Positions 30,501 through 43,700 of a stretch of 64,000 nt of DNA are shown in pieces (position 1 is the stretch's first letter; each line of letters begins with the position of its first letter). The position numbers and the translations under genes are program-made. Source of the DNA: Strigops habroptila (taxonomy: Eukaryota > Chordata > Aves > Psittaciformes > Psittacidae); NCBI RefSeq assembly GCF_004027225.2, contig NC_044290.2, positions 8,696,906-8,760,905 of the forward strand, written 5' to 3'. The notes under the pieces are model-generated. The model did not search any database. It worked only from the letters and a program-made list of their open reading frames with translations, and was not told where the DNA came from.

Positions 30501-33500
30501 CAGCCAAAAGCTGAAGACAAATCTGCAGAAGAAATTCAGTGCCAGTTTTTAACAGCAAGGGAAACCCACTTATCCTTCATAAACTGTTCCAAGGAATCAT
30601 TTCCAATTCTTTGGTATCTTTAAGTCAAAAGAGATTATCATTCCCATACCCTCCCCCCCAAAAAAACAACCCTCCACAGCTCTACTCTTCCATGAACATG
30701 ACCAACTTCAGGGAACTCCTCTAGAGCACAGAAAATCAGACCACATGTGACAACAGTGCCTATGGTTTTACAGTCTGAGTCCGCATCCTTCACCAGGTAA
30801 GGGTGGCTGACCAACAGCTGGCTGTTGCTAGAAAAAGTTTGTATAATGCTGCCAAGGGCCGCAGAGCTGTCCAACAACAACTAAACCACATCAAAGCACA
30901 GCAGTGATTTACCAAAAAATAGGTTTTGGGTGTTGAAGAGAAATGTTACTTGACTAGCTAATGCCAGTATTCAAATATTTTCTCTTTCTATCCACTGCAT
31001 CTCCCTAAAATCACAAATGTGTGTAGGGGTAAAAACATAACAGGACAGGCCCAGCCTTATCCTGGGTCTGCTAAAATCTTCAAAGGGAACAACAGCATCG
31101 CCTCAGCAAATGAAGTTCAGTCTCACTGAGTGTGTTTGGCTGTTATTGCCACCCAGACAAACCACTCGCTTCCACAGCACAAATGGCTACTTGTGAATCA
31201 CCTGTCAAACACACACACCAGGATTTCTTGGCCTTGTTTGTACATCATCATCACAGACAGATCACACCCTGGTGTTTGTTTAGTGGGAAGGGTATACGAA
31301 GGAGTCCCTTCCTGCTTGTCCAGTAGCTGGCACTTGCTTAAGCCTGGGAAGCAGGGGCAGCAGTGCTTTCAGCTGCCCCTCCTGACTTTCCACACTCAGG
31401 GAAGCAGACTGCAAGGGAGAGGTGCGCTGGTGTGTCAGCCCCTTCTGCCTGCAGATGGGAGCAGGGAGAGCCCAACAGCAAGAGTCTCACACATCAGCGT
31501 CCCTGCCAAGTAGGCACAAATCCCAGTGCCAACCACAGCATCACTAGGTTACCCTGCCTTTAAATGAGGCCATCACCTTAAAAATCTCTTCTAAAGCTTC
31601 TAACTACACACTGAAGTGGATTATTCCTTTGAAGGCAGTAGAGAATCCAGAATCAAAGTGGCTTTTTCAGCATCTTTCAACAAAACTGAATTCTGACTGA
31701 TTTTCACTCAGGATATTTTACCCACCTTACACCATCGGACTAAAATACCTCCAGGCTTCTCAACAAATTCCTCCAGCTGTACAGGCGGGCGAGATGCCAC
31801 AGTTCCATGCCTGAATATTTGATTTTTCAATATAGTAAGAAGGCAGTCATCCAACTGGGCAGATAAACAAGGCACATCAACCAAGGAGGGCACTTCTGGT
31901 AAGCTGAGAAAGGAAAGTTTGTTGTAATGGAAGGGGCTTGCTTCTACAAATTCATATTTCATCCATACAGTTGAGTCTGTGCAAATTTGCAAAGAGAGAA
32001 CAGCTGCAGAAATTGGCATGTGCATTTCAAACTTAAAAGACTCAGAAAACATTGTGTTTCAGCCCTAACCAGACTGTTTCTCAGTAAATACTCTGAAATA
32101 CAGGCTGTTCCACAAGGAGTGGTTTCATCATTCACAAATAAACAGCCTATATTTCTACAGAACATATGGAGGTTGAAAACTACTCCGTTCTGTGACTGCC
32201 AGCCCCATCAAAGTGTAGGAAACAAACAGGACAGTAACACCTCAAACGAATCTTTTAAGGCAACGAAGCGGAAGGCTTTTGTTTCAAAGGAGGAAAGACC
32301 ATGGGCACAAGAAGGGCACATGTGCCTCTGCCTCAGATCACCTCAGTGTGTCAGTATCTTACCTATCTAGCTGAATATGTAAAGCTTTTTTTGTAAAGAT
32401 GCAAAGTTTCTCATTCTGCTGTCCCACATCTCCATGGACTGCACTCTCTCCTGCAATAAAAATATTCCTAATGAGACAACGTCCAAGACAGGCATTCTTT
32501 GCTTCAAAGAGTAACCAGTTCTGACACGAACAACCAATTACACATGAAGCATTCTCAGCACTTCTGTTAGACTCTAAGCTAGAAAACACAATTATAGTTA
32601 ACAATATAAAGCCTATCCAGCAACTTTTGAAGCTCTCAAAGCTTCCTGTAGACACACCCGTAACAGATGTGATAATTTGCCTCAGGTCTCGCACAGTAGC
32701 AGAACTGGGGTCAGATGCCAGAAAGGAGGATTATCAATCCCCTCCTCCACCTGCTTTAAAGGAAGAAAAAAGCAAAGCACCTTCACCCATCAGAAAATAA
32801 AACAGCAGGAGCTTAAAAGCAAAAAATCATTTCAAGCATTGTTCTGTTTGCTACAATTTAAATGTGACTACTGTCAGAATGAAGGACAGAATCCATGCAT
32901 TGAAGTGTGGAGATGAATCTAAATCTTTTCATAAGCTTTCCATATAAAGTAGTGTCCCACACTTCAGCTTACAGAGATGTGTGCTGTGTTCTGCTATCTG
33001 ATGACTTTATGGTAATTTACAACATAAGCAAGCTCAGTCCTTTTCCAAATGGGGGATTACAAATGTTACAGATCTCTAAAGAAAAGCAAACGTCATAATT
33101 GGCAGCAGGAGGTTTAATAACCACAGAGGTTTAACTCCTCTCTGACTCAGATGCAACGCCTGCTCAGTTTGATGACTTGGCAACACTACTGCTGCAGAGG
33201 GAACGGTGACCCGTGAGATACAAGTGCACAGCTACTCAGGTTCTCATGAGATCTGATAGAAACTCGTACAAAACACAGGCAAACACCCTGTGATTCAGTA
33301 ACTTGACATTTAAAAGAAGAGCAAGCTGACTATCAGCTGTCCCAGAGGCAAAAAACCCAACAAATAATTCTTCAATACTGCCACCACTGCAGCGGGCAGG
33401 AGCACAGAGCTCCCCCAGCCCACTCTTCCAGGACAGAGCCCACGTCTGAGTGGAAGCTGGTACATTTCCTACTCGTGGGAGACTGCTCAATGCACTTTAG

Positions 33501-36500
33501 TTCACAAAACTGAGATCATGTTGAAAGAAAGTTAAAGTTGAGACATGAGAACAATGCAAGGAAACTGCCAACATACTCATGGCTCAGACATGCTCTCAGT
33601 AGGTTCTCCAGTGTGGGGAAAACAGGCAAGAGTGACATTCTTTTCTGGCTAGGTATTTAGCATCAGTAGGGCACAAACTGGCCTTTACAGTAACATTCCA
33701 CATGTCCATTTTTGTCTGCCTCATCCCCAGACTTTCTGGAGATTTTTGCCCATACAGTGGCCATTTCATCCCTCATGTTCCCCATCAACAGTGAACATAA
33801 TCACACTTAGCAGGGAAGATAACTGCTTTACTGCTTTACTTCAGCTGCTATTTCACTAAGACACAAATAACTTTATTCAATCAACAGAGAAATGTTGTTA
33901 TTATGGTACCAGAGATGTATTTTTTTCTTTTCAAGGTAGCTGGACATAATCCTCTTTCTAGTGCGAAGGGGTACGGAACATCTCTGTCTCAGTGAGACAT
34001 TTCCAAAGGAGGTACTTCCCGCCCTTAAGGAGAAGCTACACTGACATATGTACACCCTAAGATCAGAGTGGAATATAAAAACATGGATTTGTAGGAGATA
34101 ATACTGAACAGCTCTTCACTACATCTACCCAACTTCAACTTTTTCTTAACATTTGGTTGAGGGAAGTCCAAAATGAGCCAAACATGCTCATCATAACAGG
34201 GATATTCCAGACTTTGACACACACACTGGAAGGTAAAGCCAAGACTTAGTCTCAGATCCTGCCTTACCTTCCCGGAGCAGATCATCAGCCGTACTGACCC
34301 CGTGCTCTATTAGCTTCTGGCATTCATCCAAGGGTTTGATGCTCTCTTGTTCTATAGCATCCACTTCCTGCAGCAGGGACATCAGTCGCTCATCCAAGAG
34401 CTTCTTCAGGGTCCCTTTCAAGTCATTAAAATGTTGCTCAAGTACATCTCTGGTCAATGTTGCGCTTTCTCTGATCTAAATTCAGGTTAACAGGAAAGAA
34501 GGATTCAGGATAGAGGCAAAGGCCATGCACATCTTTTATTTTTCTGAACCACCTCATCTGCGTCTGCGGGAGAAAAGCTGTGTGTGGAGTCAGCTTAAAA
34601 AAAGGACCATTGGCAGTTAAACTAATGTAGCCATTTTTAGTACATGTATAGCAGGGAAGGAGGCAAAGAAACTAGCCTGGACAAGGGGAAGAGCGTATTA
34701 ACTAAGCCAAATACAAACTGGGTTACGTGTACTTCAGTCAAGCAATTCTTCTTGTCAGAAAAGTCCAAATGCTCTGCAGGTCTTCACCTCCCACCCTCCA
34801 AAACTGCTGCAATCCTGTTCAAAACCCACTCTGCTACCATACACAGGTAATCCTCATTGGGAAGATGATAATATCAGGCTTTTAGAAGACTACAGAGAAG
34901 CACATTTTCAGGTCCTGTCACTTTACTGGATTTTTTTAATCCTTGTAAACTGCTTTCTTTACATTTTCTTTTCCAAATAGCCACCTTCGATTTGTCTGTG
35001 CTCCAGGGTTACAGGGCAGGGTGCACAGCGAGGCTGCTTTGATTTGGGAAGAGCCAGACCACAGAAGGTTCTACAAGTGCTTATTAAAATGGTTGCAAAC
35101 TTGCTGAATCTGACTTTTAGGGAAGAGAACGCATGTGAACACCCCTGAGCTAAAGATGCAAAAGCCAGAAGTAAACATCTCCCAGCGAACAACTCTTCTA
35201 AGCCACACACACAAGGAAATGCTGCAACATGCACACGGCCTTACACGTAATTTCTAGCTCTTTAGAAGTACAGACAACCAACACAGGAAGTTCTCTGGTT
35301 AGGTAAAACAGATTTCCTCTTCAAGTAATATTCATGAAGCGCCGTAGCTGCCACACAGCTCGGTTTCCCTTCTCTTGTTATTTCAGCTCTTAGGAAAAAA
35401 AGGAAGTATTTAGCTTCGTGAAGGGGTGGGGTGGAGGAAGACAGAACAGGCACTTCTCTAAGCCCATTACCTCCACTGCATGCACACACAAATTCAACAA
35501 GTCAGCCTCACAGATAGCACTGGCTACAAAGAAGAGGAAACGCAAGCCCCTGAGCACAGAGAGCAGTGTGAGGTTTGCCGCCTTTCCTATTACATCAGCC
35601 CACCAGCCCCCAAATAATAAAGCTTCCACTATCTGAACCCCAGTCAAGGACATCCAGCACTTCTGCACACAGGGAATTCTTGGATGTGTGTTGCCTGGCT
35701 GATTCTCCGCAGACAAAACAGCACGTGGTCCTGAAGATAGGAAGAGGGAAAACAGAAACATGCACACGAGCAAAGCAATTCCGCCAGAGAGGAAAAGGAA
35801 AGCAAGGTAAGCTCACTAAGCACTCCCAGGCACTGCAGAGGCAAACTGGCTCCGTCCCAGTGCGTTCGGAGTTATCAGGAAACACTCTGAGATGACAAGG
35901 TTTGGATTAAAGACAGTCATGAACAATTCATTTTCTTAAGTAGCTTGTGGTTTCCAAGATGACTAATTAGCTGTGCAGTGATCGCCCACATTCACTCAGC
36001 AGCAGGACACTACCCTCGCAGATTTATAGCAGATCTCTATGCTAATGGAATCTGCTTCAGAAAAATTATCAGGTCACCACAAATACATCTTTTGAGTTTA
36101 GTTTTGGGTTCTTTTTATTTATCCCTTGCAGAATTGAACCGAAGATGGTAAAGCATTGGCTCTAGTCTGCAAAAAACCCTTAGAGAATGCCTCAGCAGAG
36201 AAGCCAGCTCTTCAGTGGCTCCCTGCAATCTCCTTACCCACAGCTGCCTATCTCACCACACATCTCCAGCATGGTGTGGGGGGTGTGGGTTACCAGCCCC
36301 AATGGAAACCCTCCTGTGGCTCCAGTGCACAGCTGCAGAAAAACCAGCTAACCTGGAATGCTGGCAACACTTGGATGTGACCCACAGAGTACGTGACCCA
36401 CGGGATTTGGTGCATGGGGACAGCAGAGTTCAGGATAGTGACCAACTAGAGCAACTTGCCTAGATGGGTGTCCTTTAGATGTGAGGGAATAAGACAGGCA

Positions 36501-37060
36501 GGGAGCTCCCTATAAAATACGACCTAGCATCCCAACTGCTTTAGAAAACATAGTTCCTTCGGACACCTTTATTCTTGCCTAGGACGCCTCCCTGTGATCC
36601 CCGAAAGCCAGGCTCTGCTCAGTAACAGACGCACCCGTTTCTCCCCGACACTTTCTGCATCTGCCCATCCCCGCGTCCTCCCTCCGCCACCGGCACCCAC
36701 CGAGCCCCGGCAGCACCGCCCGCCCCGGTCCCCGCCCTCCTCCTTCCCTGCACGGCCGAGCCGAGCTGCGGCACCCTGCAGACACAGATAAGCACGGCCC
36801 CGGGTGCGAAGCGGCCCCGCCGCTGCCCGGGGCACGCTCACTGACCGCGGCCACCCCCGGCCCGCCGCCCCGCGGGGCAGGCGGTGAGCACCACCCGGGC
36901 AGCCCCGTCCTGTCCCGTCTCGCCTCCCTACCTGCTTCCGCGCCTGGTGCAGCCCCCGCAGCCGCTGCTCCAGCTCCCGCCGGTAGCTCCGCGCCGCCTC
37001 GATGCTTTCCCGAGCCTCCTGCAAGAGGAACCGCACCTCGGTCTCCGCGTCGGCCTCCAT
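24516..37060 (-). CDS. CRLF3: CRLF3, cytokine receptor-like factor 3 (complete)
   Basis: CRLF3 is a cytosolic orphan class I cytokine-receptor-like protein; its insect orthologue has been linked to erythropoietin-like neuroprotection and the vertebrate protein to platelet maturation. Eight coding exons, in transcript order: 36932-37060, 34268-34475, 32363-32450, 31726-31903, 29998-30220, 29183-29315, 25084-25196, 24516-24769. They total 1,326 nt (441 aa plus TAG), against about 442 aa in human. Residues 1-112 form a helical coiled-coil region beginning MEADAETEVRFLLQEARES. A fibronectin type III segment with the EWSPWS box sits at residues 258-263. The C-terminal part is SPRY-like and ends in YPGWKVLVF. 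Every intron is GT-AG except the one after exon 6, which is GC-AG. An in-frame upstream ATG at 37136-37138 would add 26 residues. The gene shares a promoter with ATAD5. Confidence 0.96.
29183..29315 (-). CDS. CRLF3: CRLF3 exon 6 with GC donor
   Basis: This exon encodes EWTTGLEGYSLSSRRN through PTYFCGQTLTFR. The sequence after it on the minus strand is AG followed by GCAAGT, the classic GC-AG donor consensus. The next exon (25084-25196) starts ATTGAAACTGTGGG after TAG and restores the frame as FRIETVGQPD, against human FRVETVGQPD. No GT near this point preserves the frame and the protein. Confidence 0.9.
29998..30220 (-). CDS. CRLF3: CRLF3 exon 5 (FN3 domain with WSxWS box)
   Basis: This exon encodes residues 202-275. 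It carries the strongest family signature: DYRLQYRK, then VYVGSETEF, then HIDPNVDYQFRVCARRDG, then EWSPWSVPQIG. The WSPWS pentapeptide is the class I cytokine receptor motif. The acceptor reads CTGTAG before GTGGATGAG. The donor is CACG followed by GTACCG. Confidence 0.95.
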
Positions 37061-37329
37061 GGGCAGCCGCGGCGGCGAGGCACCCCGCGGGGCGGGGCGG
37101 GGCGGCGGGCGGGCCTCGCCCCCGGAAGGGCCGCACATCCGGGCGCCGTGCCCCGCGGGGCGGAGCGGGAAGCGCGGCGGGGAGCCGGCGGAGCGGGCGG
37201 CGGCACCGGCCTGGGGGGCGCCGCGGGTGACATGGCGGCGGACGGGGCGCGCGCTCCCACAGAGCGCGGGGCGGCCTCAGCGCGGCGCCACAAAGCGTGT
37301 CCCTCTTCGCGCCCCGTGCCCCACCTGCC

Positions 37330-37525
37330 TGACGTCACGAGCCACGCCCCTCTGCCCGCCGCGGCGCGAAAACCCGACTGACAGCGAGGCGGGGGCGTGG
37401 CTCCGCCGGCACGTGACCAAGGGGAGGGCGAGGCGGGGAAAAAGGGGCGGGGCGGCGTCCCGCCTGCCTCCCTCACGTGACGCGGGCCTGCGAGCGGCCG
37501 TTGGGCCGCGCGGGGGGTCACGTGG
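37330..37525. promoter_or_regulatory. CRE and three CACGTG E-boxes in the shared promoter
   Basis: A perfect palindromic CRE, TGACGTCA, lies at 37330-37337. Three CACGTG E-boxes follow, inside CACGTGAC (37410-37417), TCACGTGAC (37473-37481) and TCACGTGG (37518-37525). Such sites can bind CREB/ATF and the USF/MYC/TFE families respectively. They sit between the two divergent start codons. Occupancy is inference only. Confidence 0.6.
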
Positions 37526-37649
37526 CGCGCCGTGGCGCCGCCCCGTTCCGCGCGGAGGTCCGAATCCCGTCCCGCGCGCGCCCGCGCGCGCCTTTTCCGC
37601 CCGCGCGGGCTCGCTCGTGACAGGCGGCGCCGCCTCCCCCCCCCCCGCC

Positions 37650-37682
37650 ATGGCGGCAGCGCGCGCCTCCCGCCGCGGCTGA
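37650..37682 (+). other. 11-codon upstream ORF in the ATAD5 5' leader
   Basis: ATG at 37650 lies in GCCATGG context, close to an ideal Kozak site, and reads ten codons to TGA at 37680-37682. The ATAD5 start is at 37710, 27 bases beyond the stop. It would be translated only if the transcript starts upstream of 37650. The same bases also resemble a YY1 element, so the ATG may instead lie at or before the transcription start. Confidence 0.45.
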
Positions 37683-37709
37683 GGGGCGCCGCTCCCGCGC
37701 GTACGGGGC

Positions 37710-40700
37710 ATGGTGGGCAGGGTCGCCGTGGCCGCGGCGGCCGCCTCCCTCCCCGGCACAGACGGCGACGCTCAGGTGCGGGGGGCGAAGCGGGGACCGA
37801 GGGGTAAGGGGGGGGGGCGTCGCGGTGTGAGGGTGGCCCGGCCCGGGCGCGGGGAGGGGGAGCCCCTTTGTCGGGCGCAGCTGTAGCGCGGGGAGGGCGC
37901 TGCCCCGCGCGGGACCGGCGCCCTCGGCCGGGCCGTCAGCGCGGGCCAGGCTGTCATGAAGTGCCTCAGCGGGGTTCCTCGGCCGAGTGCCGGCGGCGCT
38001 GTGGGGCGGTGATACCCGGTGAGGTGGTGGGATCTCGGGAGAGATCGGGTTTTAATAAACCAGGCGAGTTACGGAGGTCTTTGTGAGCCGTCTTTCTTGG
38101 AGCCGTACGAATCGTAGAATCACAGAGGGGTTTGGGTTGAAGGGACCTTAAAGTTCCACCCCCGTGCCACGGGCAGGGACACCTTCCGCTAGAGCAGGTT
38201 GCTCCAAGCCCCTGTGTCCAACCTGGCCTTAAACACTGCCAGGGATGGGGCAGCCACAGCTTCTCTGGGCACTCTGTGCCAGCGCCTCACGTTCTCTTTT
38301 ATGCTTTAAATTATGATAAGAGATACGAATTGTTCTGTATTCGTTCCCTTTAAGTATTTCAGAGGGTACAGTTTCTCCTGAAGATACGGTAGACGCTTAC
38401 GGTAGGCTCATACATCTTCAAGGGATGTTGGAATCCTCTGTGAAGTGCTTTACCAATGCTCTGGTGAACATCTCAAAGTAACCACTAGGTCGATCATCTG
38501 AACTGACAGAGTTTCTGAACTCCAGGATTGTGAAATCTTTGCAGAGCTGTTCTGGAGACCTTGTGGTCGCTTCCAAATTTTGGTGGTCTCAAAGTTTTAG
38601 AACAGGGTTTTTACTTATGAAATGGCAGAATCTTTGTTTCAAGGTTAGATGGCTGGTGAAAACATGGGGATAAGTTGATGCACACACAGTCTTAGCACAC
38701 TGACTTATGGTTTATCCTCTGAAAAAGTACTAGTGTCACTAGTGCATACCACAGATCCTGTGCTGCTTTACATCATCACACTAAGTCACCTCTTTTATAA
38801 ACTAAGATTAATGTTGAACTTTTTCACAGCCATGCAAGAAGCGGCGCGAGGAAGATACTTCTGTGGAAACAATCACGAGATATTTTTCGCCTTTAGCAAA
38901 ATCAGTGGATAAAGTGTTGTCGCCGCCAAAACCCAACAACATACTGGATTATTTTAAAAAGACAGCTGTAGCTGAGAAAGCCACATTGCCACTTGGAGCT
39001 GGAGAAAATAAAACACCATTTGATGCTGATGATGAAGACTGTAAGTCGCCTTATAAACCACCTTTAAAGCGGAGGAGGAAGGGGAAGAGAGTTAATTTAA
39101 ATAATAAGCTAAAGGAGATGAAAGAATCTGAGAATAAACATGAAATAGAAATTAGTAGTGATGGCAGCAGAGAAACAACAGGACTGAAACAAGACAGCAG
39201 TGATTTTATTGCTACTTGTACTTTAGTTGACCAGAAAAGTGCAAGAGAACTAGAAGATAACGCGGAAAGAGAGAACTTCTCAAATGCTGTGGTCTACAGA
39301 AAAAATGCAAAGAAAGTTGGTTCTGACATAAATGGAAGAAAAAATAGGATAAGAAAATTGAGGAAAAGGAAGCGCAAAGTAGATATGGATTTGTCTGAAG
39401 GTTTTCCATCTGAAAACCAGCTGAATGAAAAGTGTAAAAAGGAAACCGAAGATGAGGAACCGCTGGTATCTCCTACAATAGCAGAGCGTGACGTTGTTGT
39501 TATTAGTGATTCCAGTTTTGATGACAAGAGGTCGCAGGTAAATAACAGTATAATAACAGTGTCGTTTGAGGACTTCTTGAAGAGTCAGGGAGAAAATAAC
39601 GTAGATCACATTGAAGGAGACGCAAAGCCAACAACAGACAATCTTGCTACAGCAAATGAAGTGGACAAAAGTGATACTGTTAGTGACCCAGAGAGGTGTG
39701 AGGAATCTCAACAGCTGCCACTTAGAACGGTAACTGTCCTTGCACAAGTTCATTCCATTCCCCCCAGATTAGCTCCATTACATCAGGAGCAGAAAGGCTC
39801 TAGGAAAATAGCTTCCATTTTCTTGAAGCAGAAAGGATGTATAGGGGAAAAAGAAAGTAGCCCACCCCTCTTGGACAGTGAACAAACTGAACAGGTTACT
39901 CAGAAAAGAAGATCTAATGTAGTTATTGAGGAAGAAGAATTGGAGTTAGCTGTACTAGAGACTGCAGGGTCAGATTCTTCAAAGCCAAAATGTAGTCTGG
40001 AAGAAAGGCATCAGTTCATGAAGGCGTTCAGACAACCGACATCAGATGTAGTAAAAAGTGGCGTTAAAAAGGCACCTGGAAAACAAAAGCAAGCCATTGG
40101 AAAGTCTGCAAAAGAAAAAGAAGGACCTGAAGATGACATTGCTTCACATAAAGGATTAGAAAGTGGAGTACCAGAAGATTCTAGTCCTAAAAACAATCGA
40201 ACTAAACCCAAAAGACCTAGAAAGATTCAGAAAAAAGGAAGCAGAAGGAAAGCTTTGGAAACTAAGGAAAGAAATGTCTCGGATACTAGCAACTGTAACA
40301 AAGATGAGGATTCAGGTGCTAATGTTCTCACTAAGGAAAACACCTTAGATGTAAGAATTTCATCAAGTCCAAAAGTGAATGAGTTAAGGAGGAGTTTAAG
40401 GCAGAAGCAAATCAAAACACCAAAAAAAGTTACACCTAAAAAACCCCGGATTAGAGAGACCTTCTCTGAAGATGAAATAAGTGGCTGTCTTTTACAGACT
40501 TCAACTCCAAAATCAAGAAAGCAATCCTTGAAGAAAAGCAGCATGTATAAAGCCGAGGTGATTACCATGCCCTTTGATGGGAACAGCCCAATCAGGTAAG
40601 CATTTTAGAGTTTATTCTGCCTTTGCATTTGGTTTTCCTGCAAGCATTTTAAGTGTAAAACATCATTTTAAGTTAACTGGAAGGCATACTGAAGCTGCAG

Positions 40701-43700
40701 GAATACAGGTGGATACAGAAGAACCAAAGCTGACTCTGTAAATGTGTTGCGCTAGAGACATTAAAAGAACCACCAACCAAAGTTGAAAAAACCCAAACAA
40801 AACCCCCAACCTTCTGTTTACAGCACTGTATTTCTGAAGGCTTTTGAAAATGAAATTGAGAATAACATTTCCCTTTATTAAAATGTAATACTTTCATAAT
40901 ACTTTTTTCCCGATTAGAATGAGGTTTACACGTATCAGTGCGACCACAAAATCAAGTAAAGCTGAAGCCATGAAAAATGAAGAGTTTAACTCCAAAAATA
41001 TGAAGGTAATTTATGTAACTGTTTGTGGTTTAGTATTTTGTCACTTACTATATGCATATAATTGTGTTCATATTCAGTATTGTGCAATAGCCTCATGTAA
41101 TACAATATGACAGTTCTCAGATGCCCTAAGGAAACAGAATGTTAATGTGATTCATGATAGAATTTGAGGTAGTTTCTTGTATGGTTAATGTACCTGAGAT
41201 TTTAAAATAGGTTTTATTCGTGTAAATCTACTTTTTGTAGCAGAAAAGCCAATCAAGTAGCGTGCTCCTGCTCTGCAGGTTCTCAGGATAGGACATAGCA
41301 TTTGGGCACAGCAGAAAGAGCTTACGCTTAAGAACATCACTGCCCATATTTCATTTGTTCTGTTGACAGATTGGAGGATCCTTATGAGGGCTCTTTTTCC
41401 CTTTTGAAAACTATTTGTATCATGTTGGCTTGCTCCTCCTCTCAACTCTTTCATTTGCTTTTCATACCAGTAAAATTTTATTAAAATTATATGGTTTTAT
41501 GAATGTGAAAAACTCTATGAATAAATGAAATGCCAAACATATTGCTACTAATTGCAATTGTTCTTTGTTAACAGATGAGCTCTACTTCTAAAAGCCTGTC
41601 CAAAGCGAAACAACTGATTGAAAAGGCAAAGGCTATTCAGCATAATAGATCAAAGGTTACTGAAGACTTACCAGCTCCTGTGAGGCGCTCGTCCCGGCAG
41701 CGAGCTCTTGCTGAAAAGAAAAAATTACAAGAAAGTGAAGTAAGCCTGAATGTTTTATAGGGGAAACCCATTGTTTTGATGTTTTGGTGAATCATTTAAG
41801 CAACAAAAATGTTCCTTATCTTGCAAATGCTCCTTTTAAAGAATCAAATAAGGGAGATAATGTGCAGAGATATGGTGACTGTCAAATGGTAAAGTAACTG
41901 CCAGGCATAGACTGAAAAGCTCGTCCTAATGCAGATCTGTAACATGCAGCAGATGGTCACACTTTGGAAGTGACTGTTTCTCTTTCCTAATGGACAGCAA
42001 CATGTCTGTTTCAAATGTGTATGGGTTATACATTTAAATTTAAATGAGAATAATTCTGCCCTTTATTTATTGGAGATCTTATTCTATATACTGCTGCTGT
42101 GTAGACAGCAGTAATAAAAGTATAATCTCCAAATTGTATTTGCTAACTTCTAAGCTCTCTAGCAGTTTCTTCAGTTTTCTCAGTTGTATTATTAATAAAG
42201 GAATAAAAGTTGGGTTTCTTTTCTTATTTCATTTGCTTTCCCTCTAGGAATCAGTAGAATCAGTAATAATTTTAGATTCAAGTCTGAGTCAAGACACTAC
42301 TACCGTGCAGAATGTGAAGCAAAAGAATCTTCGGAGCTTAAATGATGTTTTGGGGAAAAAGCCTAGAAACGTGAAAGTTGCAAAGAACTCAAATGGTAAA
42401 TGTTTTTACTGAATGTGTTTAATTTTGATTACAGTTACTGTTATAACTTTATTTTCTAAAGCTGCCTTTGCAGCACATTCAGCTTTTCTTCTGATTTTTT
42501 GTTTAATATTCCATTATATACCTTTCATTTTTATGCTGTGAGTTAGTAGTGCAGAGGTTATTTACATGTGCTGCTTTGATTTTTCTTCATTCAGGGAAAA
42601 CTATGTTTGAAAACCTGCCAATATTATACCATGTTGTACTGGCTTCTAATTTAAGATGGTGGAGTTTGCCTTTTTGTTTTATAATATTACAGACAATAAC
42701 ATCTATAGTGATGCAATAACTAGAAATAAAATTATAATGAATTTCATTAAAATACCTAGCTTTCCCTTTAGAACAGGAGGTTCCCTAATGTTATGAAATG
42801 GAACAGAGAAGCAAGGTTAGAATCCTACATTAGTGGTAATACAATCATGATTTCCTTTTTTCTTTTTGAAGGAAAACTGAGATATCCACCTTCCTTCCTA
42901 GGCAGAAATGCTCAGAACTCTGCAGGTGCACCAGTTGTGATCTTTGATGAAAGCAGGTCAGTTGTCAAGATTGCAGTTGCTTAAGAATAAAAAAACATGT
43001 CAAGATTACTTTTACATTACAACATTCTCTCATTTTACAAATTTAAATACACTTATCAAAATGTGATAAAAATGTTTACGGGTTTTAGAGTGATCAATAT
43101 GTTAAACTGCTTGCAAAATTTTGGGGTTTTTGGAAAGTTTCTCAACCATTATTGAGCCATTTTAGATGGTGGAAAATTGAGGTGATGACTGATTGAAAAG
43201 AAATCCTAAATTGCATATAAAATACAAAACCAAAGATATTTTTTATTAAAACCTCTAACAGAAAGTTTAAAATTAAGTGCAAACTTACTACATTTAAATT
43301 AATCTTCGCAGTTCTCCCAGACTATTTCTAACTTGTGTGTAGAAGTGAATGTGATTGAATTCTGTTGTAAGCCTTATGTGGCTGTTAATTCTAATGTTTT
43401 GGGGCTTAATTTCTCTTTTCATTAAAGCCAAGATGCATCTGAAAACTCTCAAGATGATGATCAGTTCAGAGCAAAACGTGAATTCTTAATGAGTGGATTG
43501 CCAGAGTCACTGAAAAGACAGATTGCAAAGAAAGCAGCAGCAATGGAAGCGTATTCTCTTGCAAGTTCATGTTTCAAGACTGTTGTCCACGTACAGCAGA
43601 AGGATGACTGTAAGTTTTTGTTCAGCCCTTGTGTAAATGTTTATAACAATTTCTAGTAAATCTGTGCAGAAAAGAGCTTGCAAAGCAGAACTCACTAATA

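Larger units (their letters stand above)
36640..38040. promoter_or_regulatory. CpG island, bidirectional CRLF3/ATAD5 promoter
   Basis: Sequence composition switches abruptly to very high GC with dense CpG, including CGCGCGCGC runs and many GGGGCGGGGC GC-boxes. The island contains CRLF3 exon 1 on the minus strand and ATAD5 exon 1 on the plus strand, whose ATGs are 649 bp apart. No TATA box is seen. The head-to-head arrangement is the same as in human. ATGGCGGC elements resembling YY1 sites occur near 37231 and 37650. Confidence 0.88.

Noticed and set aside
31722-31725. CRLF3 exon 4 ending four bases later at a GTAAAA donor
   Set aside because: Joined to exon 5 it gives an immediate stop. The GTGGGT donor after TGTAAG, with exon 5 starting GTGGATGAG, keeps the conserved KVDEDF.
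36569-37807. Several long overlapping frames on both strands in the CRLF3/ATAD5 island
   Set aside because: Stop codons are rare in GC-rich DNA. Only the CRLF3 exon 1 and ATAD5 exon 1 frames join correctly to downstream exons.
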